In this document: positions 1 through 9,099 of the stretch, one piece after another
Layout: each line of letters begins with the position of its first letter
Position numbering within the stretch: the stretch's first letter is position 1
Assembly: GCF_016107545.1 (NCBI RefSeq)
Contig: NZ_JABASS010000011.1
Location: 1 to 64,000 of the forward strand
Source of the DNA: Psychrobacter namhaensis
GTDB taxonomy: Bacteria; Pseudomonadota; Gammaproteobacteria; Pseudomonadales; Moraxellaceae
Direction of reading: 5' to 3'
Length of the DNA: 64,000 nt
The notes under the pieces: model-generated
The model's input: the letters and a program-made list of their open reading frames with translations, nothing else
The model's database searches: none
What the model was told of the DNA's origin: nothing
Translations under genes and position numbers: made by a program

Positions 1-100
1 CAGAACTCAGTCCTTGATATAAACTTAAACCGTCCAACATTTGGGGGTCAGTTCAAATCAGCCCTTTTTTATGGTCTAATTTTTACTATTTAGTTAACTA
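1..100. other. Left flank of the insertion sequence, no gene recognised
   Basis: This short stretch lies between the window edge and the IS982 element. I see no open reading frame with start and stop inside it. Its last eight bases (93-100, GTTAACTA) are repeated on the other side of the IS, so the bases before 101 are the original chromosomal sequence downstream of cbpM. The run of G around 43-47 could be the end of another element, but nothing supports a firm call. Confidence 0.4.
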
Positions 101-1126
101 ACCCCAGTTCGGGATAAGCCACATTGTAACTCATTGATACTATTTACAATGTTGCTACCTGTCCCTGCTGAGGCATATTTTTGATGGTGGGTTTATAGGG
201 AAACCAGCAATAAGCAATTAAACCTGACAGCAAGTTTGTGATAAACCCCGTGACACTACGATGGCGTGAGTGTTCGATTTGGCACAAGTTTTTAAGCTCT
301 CCAAACACCGTTTCAACCAAAGAGCGATGATTGAGTAGTGCCTCATCCATAGGCTCAAGTAATTGGGGTTTCATATTACGCCGAAGTTTGGTTATCAACG
401 TGGTATCACTGTGTTTTGTGAGCCACTCGTTTAGGGCTTTACTGATATAGCCTCTATCCCCAAACACCTTGCCAAACACAGGCGTTGCCATATCCTTAAC
501 AGGCACTCTGTCATCCGTATTACCCGCAGTGACTTTAACAGATACAAGCTCGCCCTTATGATTGATAATGGCGTGTAGCTTAAAGCCATAGAACCAGCCC
601 ATGCTGCTTTTGCCTCGGGTTGCAAGTCCCTTAAAGACTTTATGACGGTAGATACGCTTGTTATGACAAACTGCTATCTTGGTTGAATCAATATAGCTGA
701 TACCCGTACAGTCGCCCATCATGCTTTGCAAGTAGCTGCACAGTGGCATGATACTGCGCGGCACAAGCTCTATAAATCGCGAGTAGCTCGGCAGATTTGG
801 AAACGCCCGTTTCATCATGCCAAGCATGTGATGGTAGTAAAACGCCTTAAACTGTCGATACCGCAGTTGATGAAACAGTACCAAGATGGTCATAATCTCT
901 GCTACACTTATCTGGCATGCTCTTAACCTTTGGTGTCCCGTTGCGATTAAATGAGCGTCAAACTCAGGTTTGAATTGCTGATAAAAGTCGTCAATATGGC
1001 AGTATAGTTCGGTTAGGTTGTCCATGTAAGAAGTCCTTGTTGTGAAGTTTGTCTTGGTAAACTCACTTTAGCAACTTCGGACTTCTTTTTTTATCTTTTT
1101 TTTGAGCCCTTATCCCGAACTGGGGT
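101..1126 (-). mobile_element. Complete IS982-family insertion sequence
   Basis: The element has near-perfect terminal inverted repeats: 99-118 matches the reverse complement of 1109-1128 over 20 bases (TAACCCCAGTTCGGGATAAG). The same eight bases, GTTAACTA, lie at 93-100 and 1125-1132 and are the likely target duplication; one or two of these bases coincide with the repeat ends, so the exact edge is uncertain by about two bases. The single transposase gene fills the element and is intact, so it may still be mobile. It sits directly against the cbpM stop codon. IS982-family elements of about 1 kb with one DDE transposase are common in Moraxellaceae. Confidence 0.9.
144..1025 (-). CDS. IS982-family transposase
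   Basis: DDE-type transposase of 293 residues, the usual length for IS982. The N-terminal part holds the family-typical SRFIELVPR segment. The catalytic core carries IDSTKIAVCHNKR (first Asp near residue 114), then GWFYGFKLHAIIN, a second acidic region at FGDRGYISK and a Glu in the RSLVETVFGELKN segment close to the C-terminus, in the order expected for the DDE triad. It catalyses cut-and-paste type movement of the surrounding element by acting on the terminal repeats at 99-118 and 1109-1128. The frame is uninterrupted and the start lies about 100 bases inside the right end, which is normal for the family. Confidence 0.92.
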   Translation of the reverse strand: MDNLTELYCHIDDFYQQFKPEFDAHLIATGHQRLRACQISVAEIMTILVLFHQLRYRQFKAFYYHHMLGMMKRAFPNLPSYSRFIELVPRSIMPLCSYLQSMMGDCTGISYIDSTKIAVCHNKRIYRHKVFKGLATRGKSSMGWFYGFKLHAIINHKGELVSVKVTAGNTDDRVPVKDMATPVFGKVFGDRGYISKALNEWLTKHSDTTLITKLRRNMKPQLLEPMDEALLNHRSLVETVFGELKNLCQIEHSRHRSVTGFITNLLSGLIAYCWFPYKPTIKNMPQQGQVATL

Positions 1127-1129
1127 TAA

Positions 1130-1453
1130 CTACCTCAAATGATCAGCATCTACCTCAATCACAGGGGCTGGCATATCGAGCTGACGTTTGAATCGGCGTA
1201 ATTGTTCAAGCTCGTCTAACAGCTCCAGTATCAAACCAATAGCAGGGACGCTGGCTTCAAAGTCGCGGCTAAGACGTGAGGCACGGCGCACGGTTGTCAG
1301 CTGATAACCAGTAAATTGCTCATGCTCTGGCACATCATACTCAATGATATTTTCTTCAATCAATTCGATCACCCATTGGCGCTCTTGGCCACAGGCAGAT
1401 ACTAGCTCATCTAAGCTCATGATAATGTCGGTCAATTCAGGCGAGTGTTTCAT
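1130..1453 (-). CDS. cbpM: Chaperone modulatory protein CbpM-like
   Basis: Small protein of 107 residues read in the same direction as cbpA and starting 81 bases after it. The sequence has a MerR-like helical N-terminal half (SLDELVSACG, then VIELIEENIIEYD) and a C-terminal leucine-rich helix (LILELLDELEQLRRFKRQL), matching the CbpM family. CbpM binds the J-domain of CbpA and prevents it from stimulating DnaK, so pairing with cbpA supports the call. The TAG stop (1130-1132) lies within the target duplication of the adjacent IS982 copy, so the coding sequence is unaltered but its natural 3' untranslated region and terminator have been separated from it. Confidence 0.8.
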   Translation of the reverse strand: MKHSPELTDIIMSLDELVSACGQERQWVIELIEENIIEYDVPEHEQFTGYQLTTVRRASRLSRDFEASVPAIGLILELLDELEQLRRFKRQLDMPAPVIEVDADHLR

Positions 1454-1534
1454 AGCTGTTATCCTCGTTTGCGCTTTATTTCATCGTTATCGTATGGTTT
1501 TATCTCTATCACAGTGGTTGATCAAACACAGCCA

Positions 1535-2539
1535 TTAACGGTTAATGCTGGTCTCAGAAAAAGCTTGTTTGAGCTGCTCGTAGGCCTGTGTTGCAGCCTC
1601 CGTACTGATATCAGGGTTCACGATGTTTAACGTTAAATACAAATCGCCCGCTTGTTTGGCCGGGATACCCTTACCTTTTAGGCGTAAGTTATTACCAGTT
1701 TTGCTGTTTTTAGGAATCGTCACCGCCAAAGTTCCTGCTGGCGTAGTCACGTTAATTTTGTCACCTAATGCCGCCTCCCATGGCGCGATATTAACGGTTT
1801 GATAGACGTCCGCTCCTTCGATACGAATGTTATCTGCATGACGAATTTTCACCTTTAAGAATAAATCGCCATTTTTGCCACCACCATTCCCAGCAGCACC
1901 TTGTCCTGCTAGACGGATTTGCTTACCGTCAGTGATGCCTTTAGGAATTTTAATTTTAAGCGTTTTATTATCGTACGCCACGCTACCATTAGGCTGGCGG
2001 ACCGGAACATTCAACTTAATACTATAATCATCACCACTATATACCGAGGCTAAATCAACCGTAATCTCTGCATGCTGATCTTGCCCTTTGCTATCTTGCG
2101 AGCCAAAGCCTCCACCAAACTGATCAAAGCCGCCACGCTGCGACTGTCCACCTGCCGAGCCGCGCGCACCGCGACCGAACGCTGAAAAAATATCGTCGAA
2201 GCGAAAACCACCCTCGCCAAACGCTTCGCCATCACCGAACTGATCTTTGACATCTTCCCAACGAAAACCGCCCTGACTACCGCCTGCAGCTTGACCACCA
2301 AAACCGCCCCCTTGTCCAGCAAAGGGGTTGTCTAGCATGGCGTCATATTCAGCCCGTTTTTCTTTATCTCTGATGGTTTCGTAAGCGTTATTAATCTCCG
2401 CAATCTTGTTATCAGCGTCTGGATCATCACTGACATCAGGGTGATATTGACGGACGAGCTTACGGTATCTTTTTTTGATATCAGCGTCTGAGGCGTCTTT
2501 TTTGACCCCTAAAATGTCATAATAATTTTTCTCTACCAT
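1535..2539 (-). CDS. cbpA: Curved DNA-binding protein / DnaJ-class co-chaperone CbpA
   Basis: 334 residues. The N-terminal J-domain (about 5-70) contains the HPD motif in RQYHPDVSDD, which activates DnaK ATPase. A Gly/Phe-rich linker follows (about 75-150, many GGF and FGGG units). The C-terminal substrate-binding domains begin near residue 155 with no cysteine-rich zinc domain between, which separates this type II co-chaperone from the true DnaJ encoded at 16556-17689. Typical CbpA C-terminal motifs are seen (IKIPKGITDGKQIRL and LRLKGKGIP). The downstream partner is CbpM. CbpA acts in the cytoplasm with DnaK and, in E. coli, also binds curved DNA in stationary phase. Confidence 0.9.
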   Translation of the reverse strand: MVEKNYYDILGVKKDASDADIKKRYRKLVRQYHPDVSDDPDADNKIAEINNAYETIRDKEKRAEYDAMLDNPFAGQGGGFGGQAAGGSQGGFRWEDVKDQFGDGEAFGEGGFRFDDIFSAFGRGARGSAGGQSQRGGFDQFGGGFGSQDSKGQDQHAEITVDLASVYSGDDYSIKLNVPVRQPNGSVAYDNKTLKIKIPKGITDGKQIRLAGQGAAGNGGGKNGDLFLKVKIRHADNIRIEGADVYQTVNIAPWEAALGDKINVTTPAGTLAVTIPKNSKTGNNLRLKGKGIPAKQAGDLYLTLNIVNPDISTEAATQAYEQLKQAFSETSINR

Positions 2540-2751
2540 GTTATTTTTCCTTATCGTATTTATTATTAACGGTTTACTTAATACATAATATAGGGATGAT
2601 GAGGCAATGTTTCATTTTTTGTTGCTGACTGTTGGTGTCGATAGTCGCGTTAATTTTTAGGGGGCACAAATAATTACATGTCGATACGTAACGGATAATC
2701 CAAACGAGACGCTGTCACTTATAGTGAATTCTCTGTATCGTTAAGAGCTCA

Positions 2752-3129
2752 TCAATCATGGTGCCAAGCCTTAATGACTACTGGGTCTACAGCCTCGCTT
2801 AAAGCAGTATTATAGGCGTGTGTCAGTATGATTCTGGCATCATTGCTCTTCGATAACTGTTGCCGTAATGTCAATTTAGTAAGTGCATTTGCGGTACGGC
2901 CTTCGCGCTGAGCTACCACATAAGACAGCTCAGCACTTTGTATGTCACGCTTAGCCCGCAGGACCCGTTGTCTGCATGTCGGTCTTGATCGTAAATCACT
3001 GTATTTACCATACCATAGCCAAGTAGCTACTGGCCAAACGTTGCTCCTACCCTTGTACTCACTTGGATATAAGGACTGTGACTGTGATCGGTAAACAAAT
3101 CGGTGCGCGCCCCTACCTTTAATGGCCAA
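2752..3129 (-). pseudogene. Possible remnant of an outer-membrane protein gene
   Basis: An open frame of 125 codons is present, but the first half has low-complexity, unnatural composition. In another frame of the same strand a stretch reads WPLKVGARTDLFTDHSHSP and continues as alternating polar/hydrophobic residues (YIQVSTRVGATFGQ) before a stop, like a beta-barrel strand. The original frame then carries KLTLRQQLSKSNDARIILTH, which also looks like two beta strands with a turn. This pattern suggests a decayed outer-membrane protein with at least one frameshift. No ribosome-binding site is visible. It could equally be a chance ORF; I do not assign a family. Confidence 0.3.
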
Positions 3130-3790
3130 GACAGCTTGAGCTTATCTGCTAATGTTTAGGTTAAGTTGTCCATTTTCTGTCTATCCCAACAGACAAAATC
3201 TGTCCGTATCCATTTATGATTATTAAGATCATTACCCCAAAGCAATGTCGACAGCATTAAATATTTCTGGTGCTAAGATCATGTTTAATTTTATAAAAAC
3301 TACAATATGGTAATAATATAGAAATATTTTTTACACTAGCCTAGCTACTCTTTCATTTTACCTTTATTGATAGTGTTCAGTGACCATGAGCCGCTTGAGC
3401 GGTTGTACCTCATAGCTTTAGCCTAATCGGATCCCAAGCATTATTTATATTTTTCTACTGTGTTGGTTAGATTGCAAGAGACATCACTGATGATTATGTT
3501 ACACAAATACTGGTTGACTCTATTATCTAGAGACACCGTTTTATTAGCAGACAGTAGGTGTAGCAACGCCTACCGGGCATTTTGTCACACCTGCTCACTG
3601 GCTGATTTTTTTGGGGCGATTTTTTGAAGTGTTAGAAGGGTAATATTTGAACTTGGGCGTTCTTTTACAGAGCCGTAAGGATACGACAATTTATGTGCTT
3701 TAAAATGAATATAACGTCGATACTCGTAGGGAGTATGGATGATATAGGCAAGAGTAGCTGTCTATCTTATAAATTGCTTAAAGGTATTAA
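3130..3790. other. 661-base gap, no gene recognised
   Basis: No convincing coding frame on either strand. It contains a hairpin at about 3556-3577 (GTAGGTG ... CGCCTAC) and a long A+T-rich part around 3280-3350. The upstream control region of the RlpA-like gene must lie at its right end. It may also include more of the decayed gene seen at 2752-3129. Confidence 0.4.
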
Positions 3791-4153
3791 ATGTCTTATT
3801 TAATCAAGTCTTTGGTTATCACGTTGTCACTATTGCTGAGCACCACCGTTTTTGCTGGTAACACCAGTTATTATGGGAGTAAGTTTCATGGAAAACGTAC
3901 CGCTAGTGGTAGTATCTTTAACATGAACTCTTTAACGGCCGCGCACCGTACGTTGCCGTTTGGAACGAAGGTACAAGTGACCAATCAAAAGACAAAGCAG
4001 AGCGTAGTTGTAAAAATCACAGACAGAGGGCCTTTTATTCGAGGCCGTATTCTGGATTTATCAAAAGCCGCTGCTGGTCAAATAAACTGTCAACTGTGTA
4101 CCACGACAATGGAAATATTATCTTATGGTGATGGTAAATACCGTAAGGAATAA
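3791..4153 (+). CDS. RlpA-like double-psi beta-barrel protein, secreted
   Basis: 120 residues beginning with a clear Sec signal peptide (SLVITLSLLLSTTVFAG, cleavage after about residue 22 at VFA-G). The mature part is a single RlpA-like double-psi beta-barrel: TSYYGSKFHGKRTASG, then LTAAHRTLPFGTKVQVTN, VVVKITDRGPF and RILDLSKAAA, all hallmark segments of the family. RlpA proteins bind or cleave denuded peptidoglycan at the septum. This one has no SPOR domain and no lipobox, so it is a minimal secreted member and catalytic activity is not assured. Two cysteines close together (NCQLCTT) may form a disulfide. It ends in a strong shared terminator (4160-4192). Confidence 0.85.
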   Translation: MSYLIKSLVITLSLLLSTTVFAGNTSYYGSKFHGKRTASGSIFNMNSLTAAHRTLPFGTKVQVTNQKTKQSVVVKITDRGPFIRGRILDLSKAAAGQINCQLCTTTMEILSYGDGKYRKE

Positions 4154-4159
4154 CGTAAT

Positions 4160-4192
4160 AAAAAAGGGAGGGCTAATGCCCTCCCTTTTTTA
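4160..4192. terminator. Bidirectional rho-independent terminator
   Basis: Perfect stem AAAGGGAGGGC / GCCCTCCCTTT with loop TAAT. T-runs occur on both strands, so it can serve both the RlpA-like gene (+) and the convergent ABC-F gene (-). Confidence 0.9.
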
Positions 4193-4248
4193 CGTCTTTT
4201 TTGTATTAAAAACGACTGTCCCCATCAAAACCTGCTAATAAGACTCCT

Positions 4249-6270
4249 TTATTCAAAACCCGCTTCCATGTCCTCTAACGTCGTCATCGCTAACAGTAGC
4301 TGTTCTTCATGGTCACTATGCTGCTGCTGTAGAGCCGTTTGCTCATTGAGTAATACGAGCAAGTCAGATTTACGGCTGTCTTCGTAGAGGGTGCTGTCGG
4401 CAAGCTTTTCTTCAAGCGTGTCTAGTTTTTCCGCAATCTTAGCCAATACTTTTTCTGTGTTTTCAATATCACGGCGCACGGGTGCGGTTAATTTGCGTTG
4501 TTCCGCGGCTTGTTTACGCTGCTCTTCTTTGCTCAGAGCCGACTCAGCGGCTTTTTTTTTCGATGCTACCGTAGGCGCTTTATTACTCGTTTGACTATCG
4601 GCTGTTTCACGTGAAACAAACTTCTTACTCTCTTTTTTGTTTTTCTTCTTATGGCTACTTTTATCTTGTGAGTTTTCTTGCTTCCGCTTTTCTGCCAACC
4701 ACTTACCATAGTCACTGATGTCACCATCGAATTCATCGATTTGCCCATCATGGACCAAATACAGCTCATCACAGACATTGGCAATCAGCTCACGATCATG
4801 CGAGACCAGTACCACCGCGCCTTGGAAGCCTTGTAGTGCGATGGTCAATGCTTGGCGCATTTGTAAGTCTAAATGGTTGGTTGGCTCATCCAGTACCAGC
4901 ACATTTGGACGCTGCCAAACAATCAATGCCAAGGTCAAGCGCGCGCGCTCACCGCCCGAGAACAGCTCACTTGGCGTATCGATACGATCACCGCGAAAGT
5001 CAAAACTACCAAGGAACGAACGCAATAAGGCGTCTGAAGTCTTACCTGCCAAGCGACGCAACATCTCTATAGGCGTTGCTTTGGCATCTAAAATATCCAT
5101 TTGATGCTGGTTAAAGTAGCCTAATTTTAGGGTATCAGACACACGGTACGTCCCTGATAAAATCCCAAGCTCACCCACTAATGCTTTAATCAGCGTTGAC
5201 TTACCTGCGCCATTCATACCCAGCAGGCCAAGACGCGTGTCAGGCGTTACTTGTACATTGGCGTTGTAGAGAAGTGGCGTATCACTATAGCCGATATCCG
5301 CTTGTGTCAGCTCAATCAGCGGGGAGCTCATGTTGGCAGGCTCATAAAAGCGGAAAGAGAAAGGATTGTCTGCCATCATCGGTGACAGCTCTGCCATACG
5401 CTCAAGCTGTTTGATACGGCTTTGGGCCTGTTTGGCTTTACTGGCTTTGGCGCGGAAACGACGAATAAAGTCATCCAAATGCGCTTTGGTTGCTTGCTGC
5501 TTTTCAAACGCTTGCTGCTGCTGCGCCATACGCTCATGACGTGTACGGATAAACTGCTGATAATTACCCGTATAAAGGGTGATTTTTTGCTGCTCAACAT
5601 GCAAGATGTGACCGACCGTGGCATCTAAAAATGCTTGGTCATGCGAGATCACAATGACCAGACCCGTATAGGCATTGATCCATGTCTCAAGCCATAAGAT
5701 TGCATCCAAATCCAAATGGTTGGTTGGCTCATCAAGCAGCATTAAATCCGCACGGCTCATCAAGGTTTTGGCCAGATTCAAACGCATGCGCCAGCCACCC
5801 GAAAACCCCTCTACAGGCAACTCATGCTGGTTGGTATTAAACCCAAGTCCTGCCATGATTTGCGCCGCTTTGGTCGGCGTACGATAGCCATCGATTTCAT
5901 CAAACTGCTGATGCAACACTCCAATCTGCTCATCGCTGACACTACTCAAATCATTTAACGCCGCGTTAATCTCATACCACTGCTCATCACCGCTCAATAC
6001 ATAATCAATCGCCGTCTGAGTACTGGCTCCCACTTCCTGCGCCATGTGCGCCACATGCCAGCTATCTGGAATGCTGACCTCACCCCGATCCAGCGTGACT
6101 TCAGTCTCGCCCTTGCCCATTTGCGTCAATAATAGGGCAAACAAGGTAGATTTGCCCGTGCCGTTATTGCCCGTTAAGCCAACCTTGTGGCCCGGATGTA
6201 GCTGGAAGCTTGCCCCTGCAAACAATTCACGGCCATCACGGCGAACACCAACGTCTTTAAATTCGATCAT
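4249..6270 (-). CDS. ABC-F family ATPase (YheS-like)
   Basis: 673 residues, two ABC cassettes in one chain and no membrane segments, the ABC-F plan. Cassette 1: Walker A GNNGTGKST (about 35-43), signature FSGGWRMRLNLA, Walker B LMLLDEPTNHLDL. Cassette 2: Walker A GMNGAGKST, signature FSGGERARLTLA, Walker B VLVLDEPTNHLDL. A charged linker with QQQ and KAKQAQSRIK between them matches the P-site tRNA interaction motif. The C-terminal third (about 530-673) is Lys/Glu-rich and predicted coiled coil. ABC-F proteins act on the ribosome during translation; the layout and length are nearest to YheS, but paralogues (Uup, EttA) are not excluded by inspection alone. A perfect parS site lies within the gene at 4603-4618. 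Confidence 0.88.
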   Translation of the reverse strand: MIEFKDVGVRRDGRELFAGASFQLHPGHKVGLTGNNGTGKSTLFALLLTQMGKGETEVTLDRGEVSIPDSWHVAHMAQEVGASTQTAIDYVLSGDEQWYEINAALNDLSSVSDEQIGVLHQQFDEIDGYRTPTKAAQIMAGLGFNTNQHELPVEGFSGGWRMRLNLAKTLMSRADLMLLDEPTNHLDLDAILWLETWINAYTGLVIVISHDQAFLDATVGHILHVEQQKITLYTGNYQQFIRTRHERMAQQQQAFEKQQATKAHLDDFIRRFRAKASKAKQAQSRIKQLERMAELSPMMADNPFSFRFYEPANMSSPLIELTQADIGYSDTPLLYNANVQVTPDTRLGLLGMNGAGKSTLIKALVGELGILSGTYRVSDTLKLGYFNQHQMDILDAKATPIEMLRRLAGKTSDALLRSFLGSFDFRGDRIDTPSELFSGGERARLTLALIVWQRPNVLVLDEPTNHLDLQMRQALTIALQGFQGAVVLVSHDRELIANVCDELYLVHDGQIDEFDGDISDYGKWLAEKRKQENSQDKSSHKKKNKKESKKFVSRETADSQTSNKAPTVASKKKAAESALSKEEQRKQAAEQRKLTAPVRRDIENTEKVLAKIAEKLDTLEEKLADSTLYEDSRKSDLLVLLNEQTALQQQHSDHEEQLLLAMTTLEDMEAGFE
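4603..4618. other. parS site (perfect)
   Basis: TGTTTCACGTGAAACA, identical to the canonical 16-base ParB-binding palindrome. It lies inside the linker-coding part of the ABC-F gene. Confidence 0.85.
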
Positions 6271-6727
6271 ATAATTTCTTCATCTCAACAGTAATATAAA
6301 ATATAAGGCAAGAAAAACACACATCTGGCATGTTAATTGGCGGCTATTATTTCAAACGCATGACCCATAGGCAAACGATTAAATAACTATTTCAAAACTA
6401 AGTATTTATTTGCGTAAAAAGCGCTTAGAGTTACAAAAAATAATGGGCATCATAAAGGCTAAAGTCGCTACATTAAATTTGGTTGGCGGTGACACGCTTG
6501 ACAAACGATGTGCCACCCCCATTATGATATACTGCTACAAGAGATGTGTCAGCAATCAACGAAAACGTTGTGGTGGCACCAAAGTAATATTTATAATGTT
6601 TTAACAGCGTTGCCACAATGACAGCACCCAATCAAATCAAACGCCGTGCGTATCTTTATTTGCAAACAATGAATTGCAAACCCAAACAGGACGACGACAG
6701 CCTTTGATCCTAGCAACTGAGGTAGAT
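6271..6727. other. 457-base divergent gap between ABC-F and erpA
   Basis: Must hold promoters for both flanking genes. A TTGACA hexamer is at 6498-6503 and TATGAT at 6533-6538, but they are 29 bases apart, so they do not form one standard sigma-70 promoter. No coding frame with support was found. Confidence 0.4.
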
Positions 6728-7108
6728 ATGAACGACTCAACCAACCAATTTAACCCAAGCTCGAGCCAACCTGTAGATCCAACCGTCTTGAGCCTCACTG
6801 ACAGCGCAGCACAAAAGGTCCGTCGCCTACGTGAAGAAGAAGGTGACAGTGACCTGATGCTACGTGTGTACGTGACTGGCGGAGGCTGTTCAGGTTTTTC
6901 ATATGGCTTTAACTTTGCCAATGACTTAAATGAAGACGATGCCAACTTTGACAATGGTGATGTGACGCTCGTCGTAGATTCGCTAAGTTATCAGTACTTG
7001 CAAGGCTCTACCGTTGATTATACTGAAGGACTAGAGGGCGCGCGCTTTATCGTGACCAACCCAAATGCCACCACCACTTGTGGCTGTGGCTCGTCGTTCT
7101 CTATTTAA
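6728..7108 (+). CDS. erpA: Iron-sulfur cluster insertion protein ErpA
   Basis: A-type Fe-S carrier of 126 residues from the chosen start. The three conserved cysteines are present: [11 protein letters not shown] (Cys in GGGCSG) and the C-terminal [12 protein letters not shown] (CGC pair). [14 protein letters not shown] opens the core domain. I place the start at 6728 (MNDSTNQ) because TGAGGT lies a few bases upstream; the open frame extends 18 codons further but without a better site. ErpA delivers Fe-S clusters to target apoproteins such as those of isoprenoid synthesis and is generally important in aerobic gammaproteobacteria. Followed by its own terminator at 7188-7219. Confidence 0.93.
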   Translation: MNDSTNQFNPSSSQPVDPTVLSLTDSAAQKVRRLREEEGDSDLMLRVYVTGGGCSGFSYGFNFANDLNEDDANFDNGDVTLVVDSLSYQYLQGSTVDYTEGLEGARFIVTNPNATTTCGCGSSFSI

Positions 7109-7438
7109 ATGAGGACGCATTACTTGTCCGTCATGATGCCTTAAAAGCTCGTCCGCGCTATGATAATACGCTTACCGTAGCGCTTTCAAAGCATCTATCT
7201 AATGGGTAGATGCTTTTTATTTTATAGAGTAATAGTAAAGCGCTGTTGATGAATAATTTAAACCAAATAACTGCTGGAATCTAGGCAGTTGAACCCTTGC
7301 AAAGCTTATCGTATTTGTAATTGTTCGTGGTTTTCAAGACAGCTTTAAGCTAAACTGACGGCATTCTAAATCCAATATTTACCTCTGTTATGGTCAAACG
7401 CCAGTCGTGTTTTGATCCACCATAATAAATAACAATAG
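7109..7438 (+). other. 330-base gap between erpA and gshA
   Basis: Holds the erpA terminator near its left side and presumably the gshA promoter. Nothing else recognisable. Confidence 0.5.
7188..7219 (+). terminator. Terminator after erpA
   Basis: Stem AAAGCATCTA / TAGATGCTTT, nine-base loop, then a T-rich tail. Confidence 0.8.
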
Positions 7439-9022
7439 ATGACTATTATGAGTAATTTTGCGAGTAGCTTTGTTAATTTTGAAATTCCCAACTGGTTTGA
7501 CACCAATCTGCTAACGGGTATGCTACGTGGTATCGAAAAAGAGGGGCTTCGCGTCAAGCCTGATGGTTACTTGGCCCAAACCCCCCATCCCAGCAAACTT
7601 GGGTCAAAACTCACCCATCCTTTTATTACCACTGATTATTCAGAAAGCTTACTTGAACTCATCACTGAGCCCAAAACCTCACCAAAAGAAACGCTGAACA
7701 TGCTGCGTCAGCTGCACGTGTTGGTCTATCAAGGCATACCCGAAGGTGAGCTGATGTGGCCGCTATCGATGCCATGTATGCTGTCGGCTAACGATGAAGA
7801 CATTCCATTAGCCAATTACGGCAGCTCTAATACTGGTAAGCTTAAAACCTTGTATCGTAGTGGACTTGGTATCCGTTATGGTCGTCGTATGCAGGCGATC
7901 GCAGGTTTACACTACAACTTGTCTTTTGGTGATGGATTGTTTGCAGCTTGGCAGTCACAAGTGCCTTCAGCGCAAAGCCAAACGCTGACAGAATTCAAAA
8001 ACGAAAAGTACTTAGGACTTATTCGCAACTTTAAGCGTCTGACCAGTCTCGTTCTTTACTTACTTGGGGCCAGCCCAAGCGTGTGTCCTTGTTTTATAGC
8101 AGGGCGTGAGCATGATTTAGAGCGACTAAATGACGCAACCTACTACAAACCTGCCGCAACCAGCCTGCGGATGGGCAAGCTTGGCTATACCAATAGTGTG
8201 CAAGAGCAACTTGATATACGTTATAACTATCTACCAGAGTATGTGGATGGATTGCGCCGGGCGATTCAAACGCCGCATGAAAGCTTTGCCAAGCTTGGCT
8301 TAGATGATGCGGATGGCAACCCTATTCAGATCAATAACCATATTTTACAAATAGAAAATGAATACTATAGCCCTATTCGCCCAAAACAAATCGCGATGAG
8401 CGGCGAGACACCGACCGAAGCGCTTGAGCGTCGCGGTATCGCTTATGTTGAATTCCGCGCGATCGATCTCGACCCTTATAGCGATGTCGGCATCCGTCTC
8501 TCTAGCGCCTGTTTCTTAGAAGTCATGGCACTCTACTGTCTGCTGAGCGACTCACCCAACCTGCTACCTGATGAAGAGGAAGCGCTGGCCATTAATCTTG
8601 AGCGCGTGGTAAACGAAGGTCGCCGTGAGGGCTTGCATATCTTAGACAGTGGCAAAGAGAAATTACTCGAAAGCTGGATGCTAGAACACTTAGAACGTAT
8701 GCAACCGCTTGCCGCATTACTTGACGCTCACTATGGTGGCAACGATTACCGTGCTGCAGTCGCCTTAATGCAAGGCAAAGCAGGACATCCTGAGTCGACC
8801 ATCTCAGCCCAAGTCAATTCTGATAGTAAGCGTCTGGGCAGCTTATGGCAGCTTGGCTTTACCTTAGCCGAGCAGCATCGTGACTCACTATTGCAACAAA
8901 CGCTGAGCCCAAATACCCAAGCTAAGTATGAAGTGCTGGCAGAAAAATCACTACTACAGCAAGCTGATATTGAAAAAGCCGAAACAGAAGACTTTATGGA
9001 ATTTTTACAACAGTATCGCTAA
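7439..9022 (+). CDS. gshA: Glutamate-cysteine ligase
   Basis: 527 residues, the size of the gammaproteobacterial GshA (about 518 in E. coli). It catalyses ATP-dependent joining of L-Glu and L-Cys, the first and limiting step of glutathione synthesis, in the cytoplasm. Recognisable segments are GIEKEGLRV near residue 24, FITTDYSESLLELITEP, LPLSMPCML-like WPLSMPCML, GLHYNLSF and YVEFRAIDLDPYSDVGI. A nearby in-frame ATG at 7448 is an alternative start, and no strong ribosome-binding site distinguishes them. No gshB is present in this window. dsbB follows 77 bases later in the same direction, giving a thiol-redox pair. Confidence 0.95.
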   Translation: MTIMSNFASSFVNFEIPNWFDTNLLTGMLRGIEKEGLRVKPDGYLAQTPHPSKLGSKLTHPFITTDYSESLLELITEPKTSPKETLNMLRQLHVLVYQGIPEGELMWPLSMPCMLSANDEDIPLANYGSSNTGKLKTLYRSGLGIRYGRRMQAIAGLHYNLSFGDGLFAAWQSQVPSAQSQTLTEFKNEKYLGLIRNFKRLTSLVLYLLGASPSVCPCFIAGREHDLERLNDATYYKPAATSLRMGKLGYTNSVQEQLDIRYNYLPEYVDGLRRAIQTPHESFAKLGLDDADGNPIQINNHILQIENEYYSPIRPKQIAMSGETPTEALERRGIAYVEFRAIDLDPYSDVGIRLSSACFLEVMALYCLLSDSPNLLPDEEEALAINLERVVNEGRREGLHILDSGKEKLLESWMLEHLERMQPLAALLDAHYGGNDYRAAVALMQGKAGHPESTISAQVNSDSKRLGSLWQLGFTLAEQHRDSLLQQTLSPNTQAKYEVLAEKSLLQQADIEKAETEDFMEFLQQYR

Positions 9023-9099
9023 GTCTTGACTGTGACCTTCAATGTTTTTGAATGTTATCTCATTTTTATAGATAACTACTTTATAAGAGTAACCATTTG

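Noticed and set aside
726-926. 66-codon frame on the + strand within the IS982 element
   Set aside because: Antisense shadow of the transposase, with no homology or start signal.
3360-3790. tRNA, riboswitch or small RNA in the gap before the RlpA-like gene
   Set aside because: Only a short hairpin around 3556-3577 was seen; no cloverleaf or known conserved core.
6498-6538. TTGACA and TATGAT in front of erpA as one promoter
   Set aside because: The hexamers are 29 bases apart, too far for a standard sigma-70 promoter.
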